From Escallonia rubra (Eukaryota > Streptophyta > Magnoliopsida > Escalloniales > Escalloniaceae): a stretch of 64,000 nucleotides of DNA. The first letter of the stretch is position 1, and every line of letters starts with the position of its first letter. Both the position numbers and the translations under genes were made by a program. Below, one piece after another: positions 11,794 to 23,789 of the stretch. The notes beneath the pieces are model-generated. The model was given only the letters and a program-made list of their open reading frames with translations. It did not search any database and had not been told where the DNA came from. The DNA lies in contig JAVXUO010002007.1 in the NCBI GenBank assembly GCA_033065855.1, positions 248,001-312,000 of the forward strand. The letters are read 5' to 3'.

Positions 11794-12419
11794 GTAGCCA
11801 TGTATAGAACAGGGAATCCACAATATGTAAATCTTCCGAAATTCTCTGAGTATCTCAAATCAGATAGTCAGTATAATGTTAAAAGCTAGGCTTTGCCACA
11901 AATTTTCTGTCCTGGGATGAGCTGCGGCTTAGCAATCATGTTAACTTCACATTTGGTTTGCATCAGGAGGTATAAATCTTTGGTACTCTGATCCTCAAAA
12001 TGCTACATAGCTAATACCCCAGAGTAGTATCCAAGAGTTGGATTGAGGCAAGTTTTTGATAGTTTGTACACATCGATTGTCAAGAATCCCCATGAAAATC
12101 TGAATTGTAGCCATGTATAGGACAGGGAATCCACAATATGTTAATCTTCCGAAATTCTCTGAGTATCTCTAATCAGATCGTCAGTATAATGTTAAAAGCT
12201 AGGCTTTGCCACAAATTTTCTGTCTTGGGATGAGCTGCGGCTTAGCAATCATGTTAACTTCACATTTACTGTGCATCAGGAGGTATAAATCTTTGGTCCT
12301 CTGATCCTCAAAATGCTACATAGCTAATACCCCAGAGTAGTATCCAAGAGTTGGATTGAGGCAAGTTTTTGATAGTTTGTACACATTGATTGTCAAGAAT
12401 CCCCATGAAAATCTTAATT
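11794..12419. repeat. 313-bp tandem duplication downstream of ENT-2
   Basis: Two units, 11794-12106 and 12107-12419, both starting GTAGCCATGTATAG and both containing the AGTATCTC...CAGATAGTCAG sequence that begins the window. The second unit runs on into the large duplicated block. The units differ at scattered sites only. Confidence 0.9.
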
Positions 12420-15400
12420 GTTTGTAACCAAATTGAGATGGAAAGACAGCCCAAATAATAGGAAGGGATGGGAGTCTCATATGTGGATTTTAATATAGTT
12501 GATTAGTCTTTGCTGCATTTTCAAACAACGAAGACAAAATTAAAGCCCTTGTCATGCATGGTTGAAGAGAAGCTCAGGGACACACAAGAAGCTTATCTAA
12601 GATTCTTTCTGATGTTAGGGGAATGTAAAAAGATTGACTTAGAGCCTCATCAAATTGACTTGTCCACCCTAGGAAGCAGACTCTCATGTCTCTGCAACCA
12701 AATGCACCAGAATAGTTGAGCTTTGTCACATTTAAAAAGAACAAAAAAAAATCCGTAAACTTTAAGAACTTCATTTACAAAATAGATTTTAGCATAAACA
12801 ATAATAACATCACATTCTCTATCTAACCTAGAGTCTGGTTTAACGGGTCCAATTGAAATATAAAGCAGTGAAACAAAGTACTGTGCTTGCAATTCTTTTT
12901 GCCTCCGTAACTAGTGACACCTAAGTGGTAAGGTGAACTCGACACTACCTAAAAGAAGAAGCTTGGTAACACAAATCAAACATGTTTGAGGATGTTGTTT
13001 GTGGTGTGTTATTTATGCCAAGGATTTGGATTCACAGAGAATGAGTCTTGAATGCTAAGCTGAGCTGATAGATTCCTTCAGCTGGGCCCACTCTAACATC
13101 AAAATCTCTACATAGAGCGTTACTTGAGTCGAGGCCGTCAAAGTTTACTCTTTTCTTCTGAATCGGGACATAGTGATACACCCAACATTGTAAAATTTGC
13201 ACTCGGAGTTAAGAAAAACAGTAAAAAAATAGTTTCTAAGGCAAATGAAAATTGCAAATAACCCCCTCAAGCTCGCATCACTTTCTCACTTAATACCCTA
13301 TGATTTTAATTATATCACATAACATCTTAACATCTTAAATTCCATTCCAATTTGACCCAAAATCGTCTCTCAGTAAAAAAAAATGGATAGCCGTTCTGAT
13401 GTGCCCCTTGCATGATTATTTTGGAAGGGCAAACTGTAAACACCCAGGTTTTCTTCCTCTCTCCAAACAATCCCAACCACTATCAACCCATCATCATTCC
13501 CCCACCCGCCCAATCTGATCCTCCACTAACCCTCCGCTTTTAAGACTTATGGGGATGTGGGGCAAGGGGTGGGGGCTAATAGCGCGCATGTGCATGTGTG
13601 TTGCAGTGTGTGTGTGTGTGTGTGCACACTGGTGGTGGTTGATGAGGGATGGGGGTAGGGGACCGTGGTGTTTGGGTAGGTGTGCGTTGGTGGTGGGGAC
13701 TGTGGCAGTGTGGTGTGTGTAATGGTTCAGTTAGGAGGATGAGGATTGGGGGCAGGGGCGAGGGAAGACAATCTGTGTGTTTGTGCAGGTTGTGGGTGGT
13801 AATGGTGTCGCGGCTGTGGTGGGTTGTAGGGTGTGTGTGTGTGTGTGTCTTGGAAGACAGGTTCGCCCCTCCATGTGAACGATCGACCACCTTTTTTTTA
13901 AGGAAAACACGATTTAGTTCCAATTACAACAAATTTTAAATATCATCATGTTGTGCGATACAATTAAAATAATAGAATTTTAAGTGAGAATGCGATGCAA
14001 ACCTCAGTAGTCACGTGCAATTTGAGTGTTTGCATGGGTGGTCTTTAATATAAAGTAGAGTTAACTACGTGGTTGACCATCGAACTATTAGGCAAATTCA
14101 ACTTTAGTCACTGAACTTCGATTTTGTGTTAAAGTGACCATTGAATTCTTCAATTGATCTCAATTAGGTCACTTTGTTAATTTTGGTCCGTTAACTGCCC
14201 ATGTGCAAGGCACATGAGGGTTAAGTAAAAGGTAAAATTGTCAAATGAAAACAAAACCATTCTCTTTTAATTTTTTTTAAATTTTTAGTATGACTTTTTT
14301 CAATTGACCCCAACAAAATTCTTTGTTCTTTAATTGACCCCAAAAAGTTTTTTTTTATCCAAACAAGATTTTCGTTTCCTTAATTAACCCAAAGTTGATT
14401 TTTGTTTTCAATTAATCTAACCCCAATCTTCTTCACCTTGATCGCCGACTACCCACCTATTCTTCCCTTTCAAGTTCAGTTTCACATAAAAAATCTCCGC
14501 CCCGCCCCGTCATCCTCCTCCTCCTCTTTCACATGCATAAGCGTCTTCTCCAGCGTGGCAGAGGGCGAGGGCGAGGGAGGATTAAGTCGTTGGGTGGGGG
14601 CATCAAAGTCGATGGGGGAGACACGGCAGGGGGACAGGATGCGGCCGACAAGGCCGGGTCTAATGGTGCTCTGTGGTGAGTGGCAGATTTGGAAAGTGGG
14701 GTTGTTTCGGGCTTGTTTTGAGGGTGGTGGTGGAGGGCAGGGTTATCGGGGCTACGGGGCGGGACGGTGAAGGGGCAACACCAAGAATGCCGAAAGGGTG
14801 GTTCACGACGGGGGTGGTGAGGATTTTGGGGAGTGGAATCGTGCATTCTGAAAGCGGGTTTGATGAGGAGTTAATAGTTAAATCATGGAGATGGGAGTGA
14901 ATTCTTATGGGTTGGGTTCTTGGCTACAGATATGTGTGTGCGCTTGTGTGTGTGTGTGTGTGAGAATTTGGGATCGTAGTTGGGTACGATTTAGAAGGGG
15001 GCGCACTGTGGGTTGGGGAGGGATGTGGTGGTGGTGGGGTAAGGGCGAGGGACATGGCTGCCCCTGGTGGGAGTTAGGGAAGGATGTGGCAGCGGTGGGC
15101 TAAGGGGGAGGGATGTGGCTGTGGCGGGGTAGGGGTAGGGGTAAAGGAGGGGGTGGTAGTTAGGGTGGGGGAGAATAAGAGTTAGTTTTTTTTTATTATG
15201 AAAAGAAAAGAAAGTGACAAAATTATCCCTGAATTAAGTCACTTAACGGACTTGTGATTAACAGAAGTTAACAGAATGACTTAATTGGACAAATTGACGA
15301 TTTTAATGGTCACTTTGACACAAATCGAAGTTCAGTGACCAAAATAAAATTTGCTTAATAGTTCGATGATCAATCGCGTAGTTAACTCTACAAAGTAACA

Positions 15401-15448
15401 ATTCCCACAACAGGACAACTTCATTGGTTTCCCATACGTCCCCACGCA
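12162..15448. repeat. Right copy of the segmental duplication
   Basis: Matches 1-4385 with scattered substitutions and indels and lacks the hAT element. The copy sits between ENT-2 and ENT-3, and its left part runs directly on from the 3' flank of ENT-2. No gene is supported; the G/T-rich and C-rich frames at 13576-13939 and 14402-14900 shift between the two copies and show no coding constraint. (GT)n tracts lie at about 13606 and 14945. Confidence 0.9.
14058..15388. mobile_element. MULE-2, duplicated copy without the hAT insertion
   Basis: Same element as 1888-4321. The left target copy TATAAAGTA is at 14049-14057; the right one reads TACAAAGTA at 15389-15397, one substitution. The terminal inverted repeats start GAGTTAACTACG. 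The hAT target GTTGGGTA is single at 14979-14986. No transposase. Confidence 0.87.
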
Positions 15449-16532
15449 ACACTTCCAAGATGTGACAATCTAAGACCCACAAGATTGCATTCTTTCCATG
15501 AGTTTCCATTGAGTAAAGACAATCTTGGGCTTTTCAGCTCTTACTTTAATTTTTGCTATTTCAGGACAATTAAACTGGAACCTCTATACAGTTTGCACTT
15601 GCCGACCTTTCCTTTGTATGTAGTCCATGTTGCCTTTGCTAAACATACAAAACACGATTCCATTTTCACCCACCCACCCTCATGGATGTTCTTTAAGACC
15701 ATGATGATGCTCAGCTCCCACATGTTTTTGCCAAATGCTTTCAGCCATCAACTTGATCATCATCAAAAAAGCAGCCTCCATCCTCCATTCTTTAATTGAT
15801 TCCCTTACTTTCAAAAGGGTTGCTCATGACTTTTTAATAATATACTTTTTGCCTAAACTTCCCTGTCCATCCTCGTCATAGGAATAACATATTAGACCAC
15901 ATCAATCACGTTCAGTTTTAATAATACTTTTTTTTTTAATTATGTGCCGTCCTTTGTTGAATGCTTTTTACTTTATGCTAAGGCTGATAATTAGGACACG
16001 TGGATATTTTATTGGATTAAGTACATAAAAAATTCTCAACGTTTAAGCACATAAAATTCTATTTTAGTATTTGCGGCATTTTTAATAGTAGTAACATATT
16101 ACTATTAAAAATGCGCCCACCTCTTTAATCTTTCTTCGCGCCCACCTCTTTCCAATTTCTGTGGAGTTGCTAGTGTTTACGGTGGATCGAGGCGGTGATA
16201 CTGGGTTCCTAGACCGGCTATGACCAATGTAGCGGCAGCGGTGGGCGTGACGTGAAGAAGACAAAGAAAAAAGCAGCAATTACACTTTTGCCGTTACAGT
16301 TGTTTTTGTGCGCGTGAAAATGTTAAAAATGCCCAGGAAATTTGGCAGTAGACATTAGGGTCTTTGAGGTATTTAATCTTATTTTATTCTCTTGATATTC
16401 TTCTATAGTGTAGGACGTAGGGAACTTCGCCCATTTCACATTCTCTGGTCAACCTCGAATTCAAGTTGGTTATATTAAAGTCGTTCTTTACAGTAAAGTT
16501 GACCTTCTTATGTCTTAGGAAGTGAGTGTGTG
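15449..16532. other. Upstream region of ENT-3
   Basis: Unique intergenic sequence without a supported gene. It includes a perfect foldback at 16076-16114. The sequence around 16110-16155 repeats the word GCGCCCACCTCTTT. Proximal regulatory elements of ENT-3 would be expected at its right end. Confidence 0.5.
16076..16114. repeat. Perfect 15-bp hairpin upstream of ENT-3
   Basis: Arms GCATTTTTAATAGTA (16076-16090) and its complement (16100-16114) are separated by nine bases. It may be a foldback remnant of a small MITE; no clear target duplication was found. Confidence 0.7.
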
Positions 16533-16540
16533 TATATATA
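16533..16540 (+). promoter_or_regulatory. Candidate TATA box of ENT-3
   Basis: TATATATA lies about 240 bases before the ENT-3 ATG and just upstream of a tandemly repeated leader. It is the best TATA-like run in the proximal region; transcript starts are not known. Confidence 0.4.
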
Positions 16541-16569
16541 GTAAACAATATGTACAGATGGGTAGATTG

Positions 16570-16735
16570 ATTTTCTGGCACCCACATAATCACATATGGA
16601 TTTGCTTTGCTGTGTTTGATTGTCCGGTCACCAAATCTTCTCAGAATCTGTTCATTTTCTGGCACCCACAGTCACCTGTGGATTTGCTTTGGTGTGTGTG
16701 ATTGTTTGGTCAGAGAGCTTCTCAGAATCTGTTGG
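16570..16735 (+). repeat. 84-bp tandem duplication in the ENT-3 promoter/leader
   Basis: Two units, 16570-16653 and 16654 to about 16735. Each starts ATTTTCTGGCACCCACA, contains TGGATTTGCTTTG and ends TTCTCAGAATCTGTT. They lie between the candidate TATA box and the start codon, so the second may duplicate leader or promoter sequence. Confidence 0.85.
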
Positions 16736-16780
16736 TGTATTTGAGCTATCTTCAGTTGTCGCCTTTACAGAGGAGCAGCC

Positions 16781-19700
16781 ATGACTGCTGGAGATTCAAG
16801 TGTTGTTCCAGTCAGGCTTGAGGTTTGTTTCATTGGGTTTCCTACGTAGAAAGTTCACTGTTATTTTGTAATGAGACAGATTGGTTTGTGGCTCCTTGCT
16901 TTGTTCGCTTATGGTTTTGCTGCAAAAAGATTGATTTGTGTTCTTCAATCTGGGTTGAATTTCAGGGGAAGTATGCTGCTATGTTTGTATGTTGGGTGCT
17001 TGGACTTGGGGCCCTCGTCGCTTGGAATAGTATGCTGACAATAGGGGACTACTACTATGCACTATTTCCGGTATATATCTCGTAATTGGTTCTCCGTCCT
17101 CCTTGGACAGAGTTTACTAAAAAGTAAATTTGAATATGTGAATAAGAAAATTTTAACTTTTATTTTGATTCTGGAGGTCCTCCTCCTAGTGTACAGTTTG
17201 AAAGAGTAATTGTGTTAGCACCTAGAGATTGTGGGGGTTCTTCCTGAGAGGGGACTTAGTCTCGCGCAAACTGGCCTTATTTACCTGGATTAGAGCTACA
17301 TTGTGTTAGCACAAAGAGATTTAAAGTGTTTTGTCGCTGTTACTGAAATTCTTCGCTGAGATTTAGCGACATTACAGCACCTCTGCTGTACAGCAGAGGA
17401 TCTTGATCCTATTTACCTGGGTGCACTGTGTTCCTTCCTTCCCAGCACCACACACACAAACACAAAACAATAGAATGATTGTGCTTCTGTCCAGAACTTC
17501 GAATATGCCCTGAGCCTCTTGTTTGTGGAGCCTTTTCTTTTCTCTCTCTTTTTTTTTTTTTGCTATGAATAGATTTGCAATTTATGGCCCGTTGATATGA
17601 GAGTTCGAAGCAGCGACCTTGGGGATGTAGAGCTTGTCCTCATGTTTGTTGCAAAATAGCAATTTCTTTTCGTTGAAGAACTAGAATCTCATGGTGGATA
17701 CAAGGTCCTGTTGGTTTGAATAGAAATGCCCAGTTTGACCTGGTCATCTTCAGTGACATGAATGATATTAGGTTCCACACAATATTCGGATTTTCTAACT
17801 ATTAGCTGTAAAATTTGTGAGCGAGTTTGCAAATATTCCCACCACTAACTGAACAGAATGGGCCAAATTGGTGAAAAAAATTCATGAGCATGCATTTTTT
17901 TACGATAGTTATCTAAAGTTGTATTTTTCAGAATCAGTCGTTGGCATACATTAAATGGGTTTCTGATGCAAACATATGATTTGACAATTTCGAGTTTTTG
18001 TTTGAAGCGATACCATCCTGCAAGGGTACTTACCCTAGTTTATCAACCATTTGCACTGGGAACGATGGGCTTTCTTGCTTATACTGAGTCAAATGGCAAT
18101 ACTAGGCGGCGTAACTTAACTGGATACATCCTTTTCTTCTTAAGCACTTTCGCACTTATTGTGGTGAGTACGTCTCTGCTCAGGTTTGCATATTCTGTCT
18201 ATCTTTATTAACAGTCCACTAATATTTTTTGCACTTGTTGCAGTTGGATTTAGCAACCTCAGGGAAAGGAGGGGTTGGAAACTATATTGGCATATGTATA
18301 ATTGTCGCTATTTTTGGAGTAGCGGATGCCCATGTTGAAGGTGGAATGGTGGGAGACCTCTCCTTCATGTGCCCTGAGTTCATCCAAGTGAGTTCTGTGA
18401 TTGAATTTCTTTTAATGAGTTCTGTTATACCGTCAGCTTCCTGAATGCTCTGGCCATGAATTTTGTAGTCCTTCCTAGCTGGTTTGGCTGCATCAGGGGC
18501 TCTAACCTCTGGTTTGAGGTTAATGACAAAAGCAGCCTTTGAAAACTCTGGGAACGGCCTTCGCAAGGGGACTAGTACGTATTCTTCTCTTATGAATAGT
18601 AAACTGTTCTTAAGCAGAAGACACATTATTCTAGGAACCAACTTTTGTAAGCTGCCACAAACACATTGTTAGTGACCTGCTTTGCAGAAAGCATAAATGT
18701 GGTGTAACTCTCAGTTTCTTGTGATGAACCTTTAAAAACCTGTGTAGATTAATGTGACTTATTTAAATTTTCTGGCAGTGTTATTCCTTGCAATCTCCAC
18801 ATTTTTCGAGTTTATATGCATTCTCCTGTATGCATATGTCTTTGCCAAACTACCGATTGTGAAGTACTACCGCTCAAAGGCTGCTTCAGAGGGATCAAAA
18901 ACTGTTTCTTCTGACCTTGCTGCTGCAGGCATCAAAACAGAAGCAAGCGTAAGCAAATTTATCTTAACCTCATGTGACACAGTGCGCATGTTTCCACACA
19001 CTAAAGTCTTTGGAATCTTTGCAGGCAGATGATTCAGAGCGACTGAGCAACAAGCAGTTGCTCTTTCAGAACATTGATTATGCACTAGACTTATTCTTGA
19101 TATACGTCTTAACTTTGTCAATCTTCCCTGGATTCTTATATGAAAACACCGGTTCACATCAGTTGGGCTCATGGTATGTGCTCATTCTTGGCATTCAAAC
19201 ACCTTAGAGGTTACTCAAAGGGCCATAGTTTAGTTCTCATTGCATCTCAGCTGCTTCAGCTTCTTTCCATGCATTGTGTATCCTCGTAGATTTTTCAGAA
19301 AAATGTCTACACTCAACCTGTTCATATTAGCTTTTTCTTGTTCTCATTTTCTATGCTCTGATGGAATATAATTTTGTACCTTATTTTTTACCTTTAGTTG
19401 TTAACTGCTCAAACTTTTGCCATAATCTCTCATTGCATCTCATGAACAATTAACCTGATGCCATTATGGACCACATTCCTTTTGTGGAAACAAAGAAAAA
19501 TTTATCTAGTAATGAGTAATGACCCAAGAGGCCATGACCCTTCCCATATAGCACTATCCTGATTTCTTATATCTAGTAATCCAGGATTATCGTCTATAAC
19601 TCATGAATTTTGTCAACTGGTGATTTCTCAGGTATCCACTTGTTTTGATAGCAATGTACAATGTGTTCGATTTGATAGCAAGATATATTCCTCTAGTACA

Positions 19701-20085
19701 ATGCCTCAAGTTGGAATCTCGCAAGGGCCTTGTGATTGCAATCCTTTCGCGTTTCTTGCTAATTCCTGCATTCTACTTTACTGCAAAGTACGGTGATCAG
19801 GGATGGATGATAATGCTCACGTCCTTCTTGGGACTAACCAATGGATATCTTACAGTCTGTGTATTCACAGCAGCTCCAAAAGGTTACAAGGTAAATCAGA
19901 TCCAAATTTACTCCAAAAAGCAAGCATGGACTTCAAGCTTTCTTCAGTAAATTAACTGGGTGTTGCTTTTGCAGGGTCCGGAGCAAAATGCATTGGGTAA
20001 CTTGCTAGTGTTCTTTCTTCTAGGGGGCATATTTGCTGGTGTTTCCCTTGATTGGTTGTGGCTTATAGGTAATAGTGACTTCTGA
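16781..20085 (+). CDS. Equilibrative nucleoside transporter, ENT3-like (copy 3)
   Basis: Nine coding exons: 16781-16822, 16966-17070, 18008-18163, 18244-18387, 18469-18574, 18779-18948, 19025-19173, 19632-19890 and 19975-20085, encoding 413 residues. This is the most canonical copy: WNSMLTIGDYYY, HPARVLTLVYQPFALGT, NLTGY, GGMVGDLSFMCPEFIQ, KLPIVKYYRSKAASEGSKT, SRFLLIPAFYF, TAKYGDQGWMIM and a C-terminus with SLDWLWLIG. The length difference from copies 1 and 2 lies entirely in the cytosolic loop encoded by the exon 6/7 junction, where residues after LAAAGI are shortened. Intron 2 is long (937 bases) and holds a perfect 20-bp palindrome. A candidate splice acceptor (CTTTACAG) ends ten bases before the ATG. 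Expected role: plasma-membrane nucleoside uptake. Confidence 0.94.
17380..17399. repeat. Perfect 20-bp palindrome in ENT-3 intron 2
   Basis: CCTCTGCTGTACAGCAGAGG reads the same on both strands. It lies in a part of the intron with other short repeats (GTGTTAGCAC at about 17213 and 17302; TATTTACCTGG at about 17279 and 17410), suggesting an old inserted repeat. Confidence 0.8.
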
Positions 20086-21043
20086 AGGGAGACCCAGTTA
20101 GTCAGCTCCTCCAACTTTGCTTTAGGATTTCGAACTCAAATGGAGATGACTCAGAACTCATAAGATGTAATTACAAAAGAGTTGTTTCCTTTGTATACCC
20201 TGTGGATTACTATTTAGAGGTTCCCCATAGGCCATATACTTGCTGTTCTCCTTTTTTACTTTATTTGTGCAGGTGCTTCCACGATTTAAACTCTAAGGAT
20301 CTGTTAAAAGTTTCTTATGGTAACTATAGTTTTGATATGGTGATGCAGTCTGATGCTCTTACTCCAAAACTGAACTCACTCTCTCTAAACTGATACTATG
20401 CATTGGGTCACCTTCTATAGCGAGGTTATCGTTTCCATTGAAGTTTGGAATGGGTTAGTCCTCAACCTCTGTTACCGACCTCTGGTTTCTAACCTAGTTA
20501 TCATATGAAACTCGAGCTTCGAAAGTGACCACTTTTAAAGGGCAAAACTGAAAAAAAAGCAAAAAACTCTTGCAAAGGAAATTAACCAAAAAGAAAAAAA
20601 AATCACATAATTGCTAATTCCAAACGCTCATACGTGTTTTGATGACCACTAAACATCCCGAGATTAATTAGATTACGTAGTTAAACACAGAAGACTAAGA
20701 TTGTACGCAGAAGCGGATGCAGGAGAGAGCACAGGGGCTAATTTTATGTTTTTTCTATACACTTCCAGTGGCGTTTTGACAATGTTGCTCCTCCTCCTAA
20801 TCCGTGTGACATTACAAAAAATGGGCCTAATTCTCTTCTCAACATAATATTGATTCTCGTTCTACCCTAGGCCATTAACTTCTCGCTTTTCTCCTTATAT
20901 GTTGTTCGCTAATAGCTACCTTCCTTTATGGCAACAACCCAACAGTATAGAAAATCTGGGGTTGTTGGTTTTGGCATTTGTTTCAGCAACTTCTTGATGG
21001 TGCAATTCAGTAATTATGTTCTTGCTGAATCAGTGAATCCTAA
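20086..21043. other. Region downstream of ENT-3
   Basis: 3' UTR and flank of ENT-3. A plus-strand frame starting at 20928 opens with a hydrophobic stretch (GVVGFGICFSNFLMVQF) that looks like a signal sequence, but it runs straight into the MITE at 21044 and no continuing exon is clear. I do not call it a gene. Confidence 0.4.
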
Positions 21044-21293
21044 GGCCCTGTTTGACATGATTTTTTATTTTTTTTTGAGACCACCACCATCCTTCCACCG
21101 CCGGCAGCCACCGTCGGCCACCGCCACTTCCCGCCACCGTAAACCACCACAAAAAAAAAAAAAAAAAACTCAAATGAAAAACTGGGTTATCAAACACCCA
21201 CTTGTTTTTGTAAAAAAAAAAATATTAAACTGCTCTTTAATTTATTTATTTTTGGAAATTGAAAAAAAAAAAAAAGTGTTGTCAAACAGAGCC
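21044..21293. mobile_element. 250-bp MITE with GGCCCTGTTTGACA ends
   Basis: Left end GGCCCTGTTTGACA and right end TGTCAAACAGAGCC are inverted repeats with one mismatch. The interior is C-rich then A-rich and low in complexity. Ends of this kind are common in plant hAT-type MITEs; an exact 8-bp target duplication was not visible. Confidence 0.6.
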
Positions 21294-21404
21294 AAGCCTT
21301 CAATTGCTTTTTCTTTACAAGTTACTTCAGGGTTATATGATTCCCCTAAACTTACCGAGATGACAAATTTGTTCTTGTGAGAATCAAAAGCTGGATATCC
21401 CCTT

Positions 21405-21448
21405 AAACGCCTTTTGTGAATACTACTACTAATTCACAAAAGGCGTTT
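21405..21448. repeat. Perfect 17-bp foldback
   Basis: Arms AAACGCCTTTTGTGAAT and its complement flank a ten-base loop of ACT repeats. With no gene next to it, a small foldback element is more likely than a terminator. Confidence 0.8.
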
Positions 21449-23146
21449 TATGCATGGAAAGTGTGGTTTTTGTTTATTAGGTGCCCACCTCTCATAAATT
21501 TCATGGCTGCGCCACTGATCGTACAAAGCTGATTTTTGACGGCTTAGAATGTTTCAACGAAGCCAGAGGAGGCAAAGATCCCCCATCATTGTTGTCCACA
21601 AAAAAAGAGTTGCCTAAAGCTAAAATTTGACGGAGCAAAGTTCTCGAGAAGGGGCACATTGGGTCTGGGTGTATTGACCGAAGTGAAAGAGGTACCTTCT
21701 CGCAAGGCAGGACTGTCGAGAAAGGTAGAAGGCATTACATGCTTTCACAGCCCAGATCCTTGCTGCCACTGAAGGCTTGAAACTATGGCCAAGCTAAGAC
21801 CTTCCAAAATATTTATGACTCGGGGCCACAAACTTATGCAAAAGAGTTTTAATAGGTCCAAAACCTGAATGATATCTATTATCATAGATCTGAAGTCTAA
21901 ACTTTGTTTTCGATTAATTGCAAATTGTACTTACATGTTTTTTAAGAGTGGTTTTATAATATTTATTTTAACAAAACTGTCCTTGTAATCATGTAAGACA
22001 ACGTATGTAGTACAATGCTGGTAGAGTTCTGGTAAAGATAAAATTCTGTAGAGGGGAGTGGGCAGAGTTGTTTGCTTCTTCTCGTGTTGTTTAAGACGAG
22101 ACTTCATCTACTATCATAAAATGTTCCAGGCTAAATGCTTTCAGAAAAAGAGTGAAGGTAAAATATGTGATAATGAAGTGGAAACCAATCGGTACTTGTT
22201 TGCTGGAAACAAAGATGAGAGCCATTTCAGCTGATATAGTTTGCCCTTTAGGAGGCCATAGGTGGGCAGACCAGGTTTCTATTGATGTAGTGAGTGGGTG
22301 CTTCTCGGGAATGTTTAATTTTTTGGGATAAAAGGGTGGTGAAAAGGGTATTCTTCAAGTTGTTTGTTCTTTGTATCGTCTGCGTAGAAATGCAGAGACC
22401 AGTATGGAATGGTGCTTGTCATATGGACATGGTGATTGATAAATCAACCTAAGTTTACTATCTAATTTTTTATTTGACTTTCTGGATACACTATATTATA
22501 TCGTAATCACACTAATTGAGTATCTTTTTTTATTATTATTAGATCATAATAAATTGAACACCAAATTGTTTCATTTAAATAGAACTATACCAAATTGTTT
22601 TCTTAAGTACGTTGTCTTATAAATTGTCTTATAACCTATTATTGTCGCAGTCATGGTCACACTAATTGATTTATCCATTATTATCATTAGATCGTAATAA
22701 CGAACAACTAAGGAAATTCAATGGATTGTTATGTAAAAAGAATTGGTTTTATCTTAATAAAGGACTCGAAAGTATCAATTTATCTTTTGCTACTTCTTTT
22801 TGTACCAAAAGTGGATGAGCAAAACTTAACTAACAATCATGCCTCAAATGACAAGGAACACAACAAAATAGCGGAGTTATCTCATTTGTCATGGAGGTAG
22901 TTGAATACTAGAAAGAAAATTACAGCTTCAAGTGGAACACTATCTAAGACCAAAAAGAAAAAATTGGTCAATGCAATTTTTGAACCTCTCTACAAAGAGA
23001 TAGCATTGTTACTTTTATAGACAAAGGTAAAAGGAAAACGCCTCCATTCTTTAAAAAAGGAAGGCAACCCCCAGGGCGAACGCATGCGAGAAACTTAGCC
23101 GACTTAAAAACCAACAGGGAGACAACCACGGCCTCCATAGAAATCA
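21449..23146 (+). other. LINE-derived debris (22030-22420) and A/T-rich sequence
   Basis: The stretch 22045-22160 matches 46240-46370, including GACGAGACTTCATCTA and TCAGAAAAAGAGTGAAG, which in the second copy leads into LINE reverse transcriptase sequence. Frames are broken throughout. 22440-22760 is A/T-rich with internal near-repeats (ACTAATTGA, TAGATC.TAATAA). No gene supported. Confidence 0.5.
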
Positions 23147-23789
23147 TCAGTCTCCTCGTTCAAACCAGCGAACCTTGTCAAACTCGGGTCCATATTCCTC
23201 CATGCACATTTCCACAATGTATCTTGTAGATTTCGTAGATCCGTAGTCACTTCCATGTGCTTTCAAGTTAATCGATATAAAACAGAAAAAGCTCAAGTTA
23301 AATGAAGCCCTAAAATAAAGTAACTGCCAAAAAAGTAAAAGAAGCAACAACAACAACAACAAAAAGGGGCAAAGAAAAGGGTTTTGGATTGGGTGGCTTT
23401 TGGGTTGGGTGGAGTGGGGTGCGGGGGGGACAAAATCTGAATGCATGTCAATACTAGTGTTATCAGACCGGTCCGGAGGGTTCACCAAGTAACCCAGTGG
23501 CCGAACTGGGCTGGGTCGGTGATTAGATCGTCCATACATTATACCCGCTCAACCCAGACAATTATAATCTCACCAATGCAACCCGGCTGGGTTAATTGGC
23601 CATGAAAGGTAGGTTAAAACAACTACTTTGACCCTTCTACCCAGATTTAGCTCCTTTTATTAACTCCTTTATTTCTTCCAAAAGACATAATCCCTTTTGG
23701 TCTTTTACACACTTACAGCATACTGCAGGTGTCTTTTTCTTTTTTCTGTGCTTCCACATATGCTGCAGCTTTTATTTCCCTGGCTAACC

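Noticed and set aside
20928-21380. 150-codon frame with hydrophobic N-terminus downstream of ENT-3
   Set aside because: Most of it is the MITE at 21044-21293 with A-runs. Only the first 38 codons are outside, and no exon continues from them.
23147-23539. 130-codon minus frame ending in the gene X-A C-terminus
   Set aside because: Only its last third is homologous to gene X. The upstream part is C/A-rich intron sequence read through because the old acceptor is lost.
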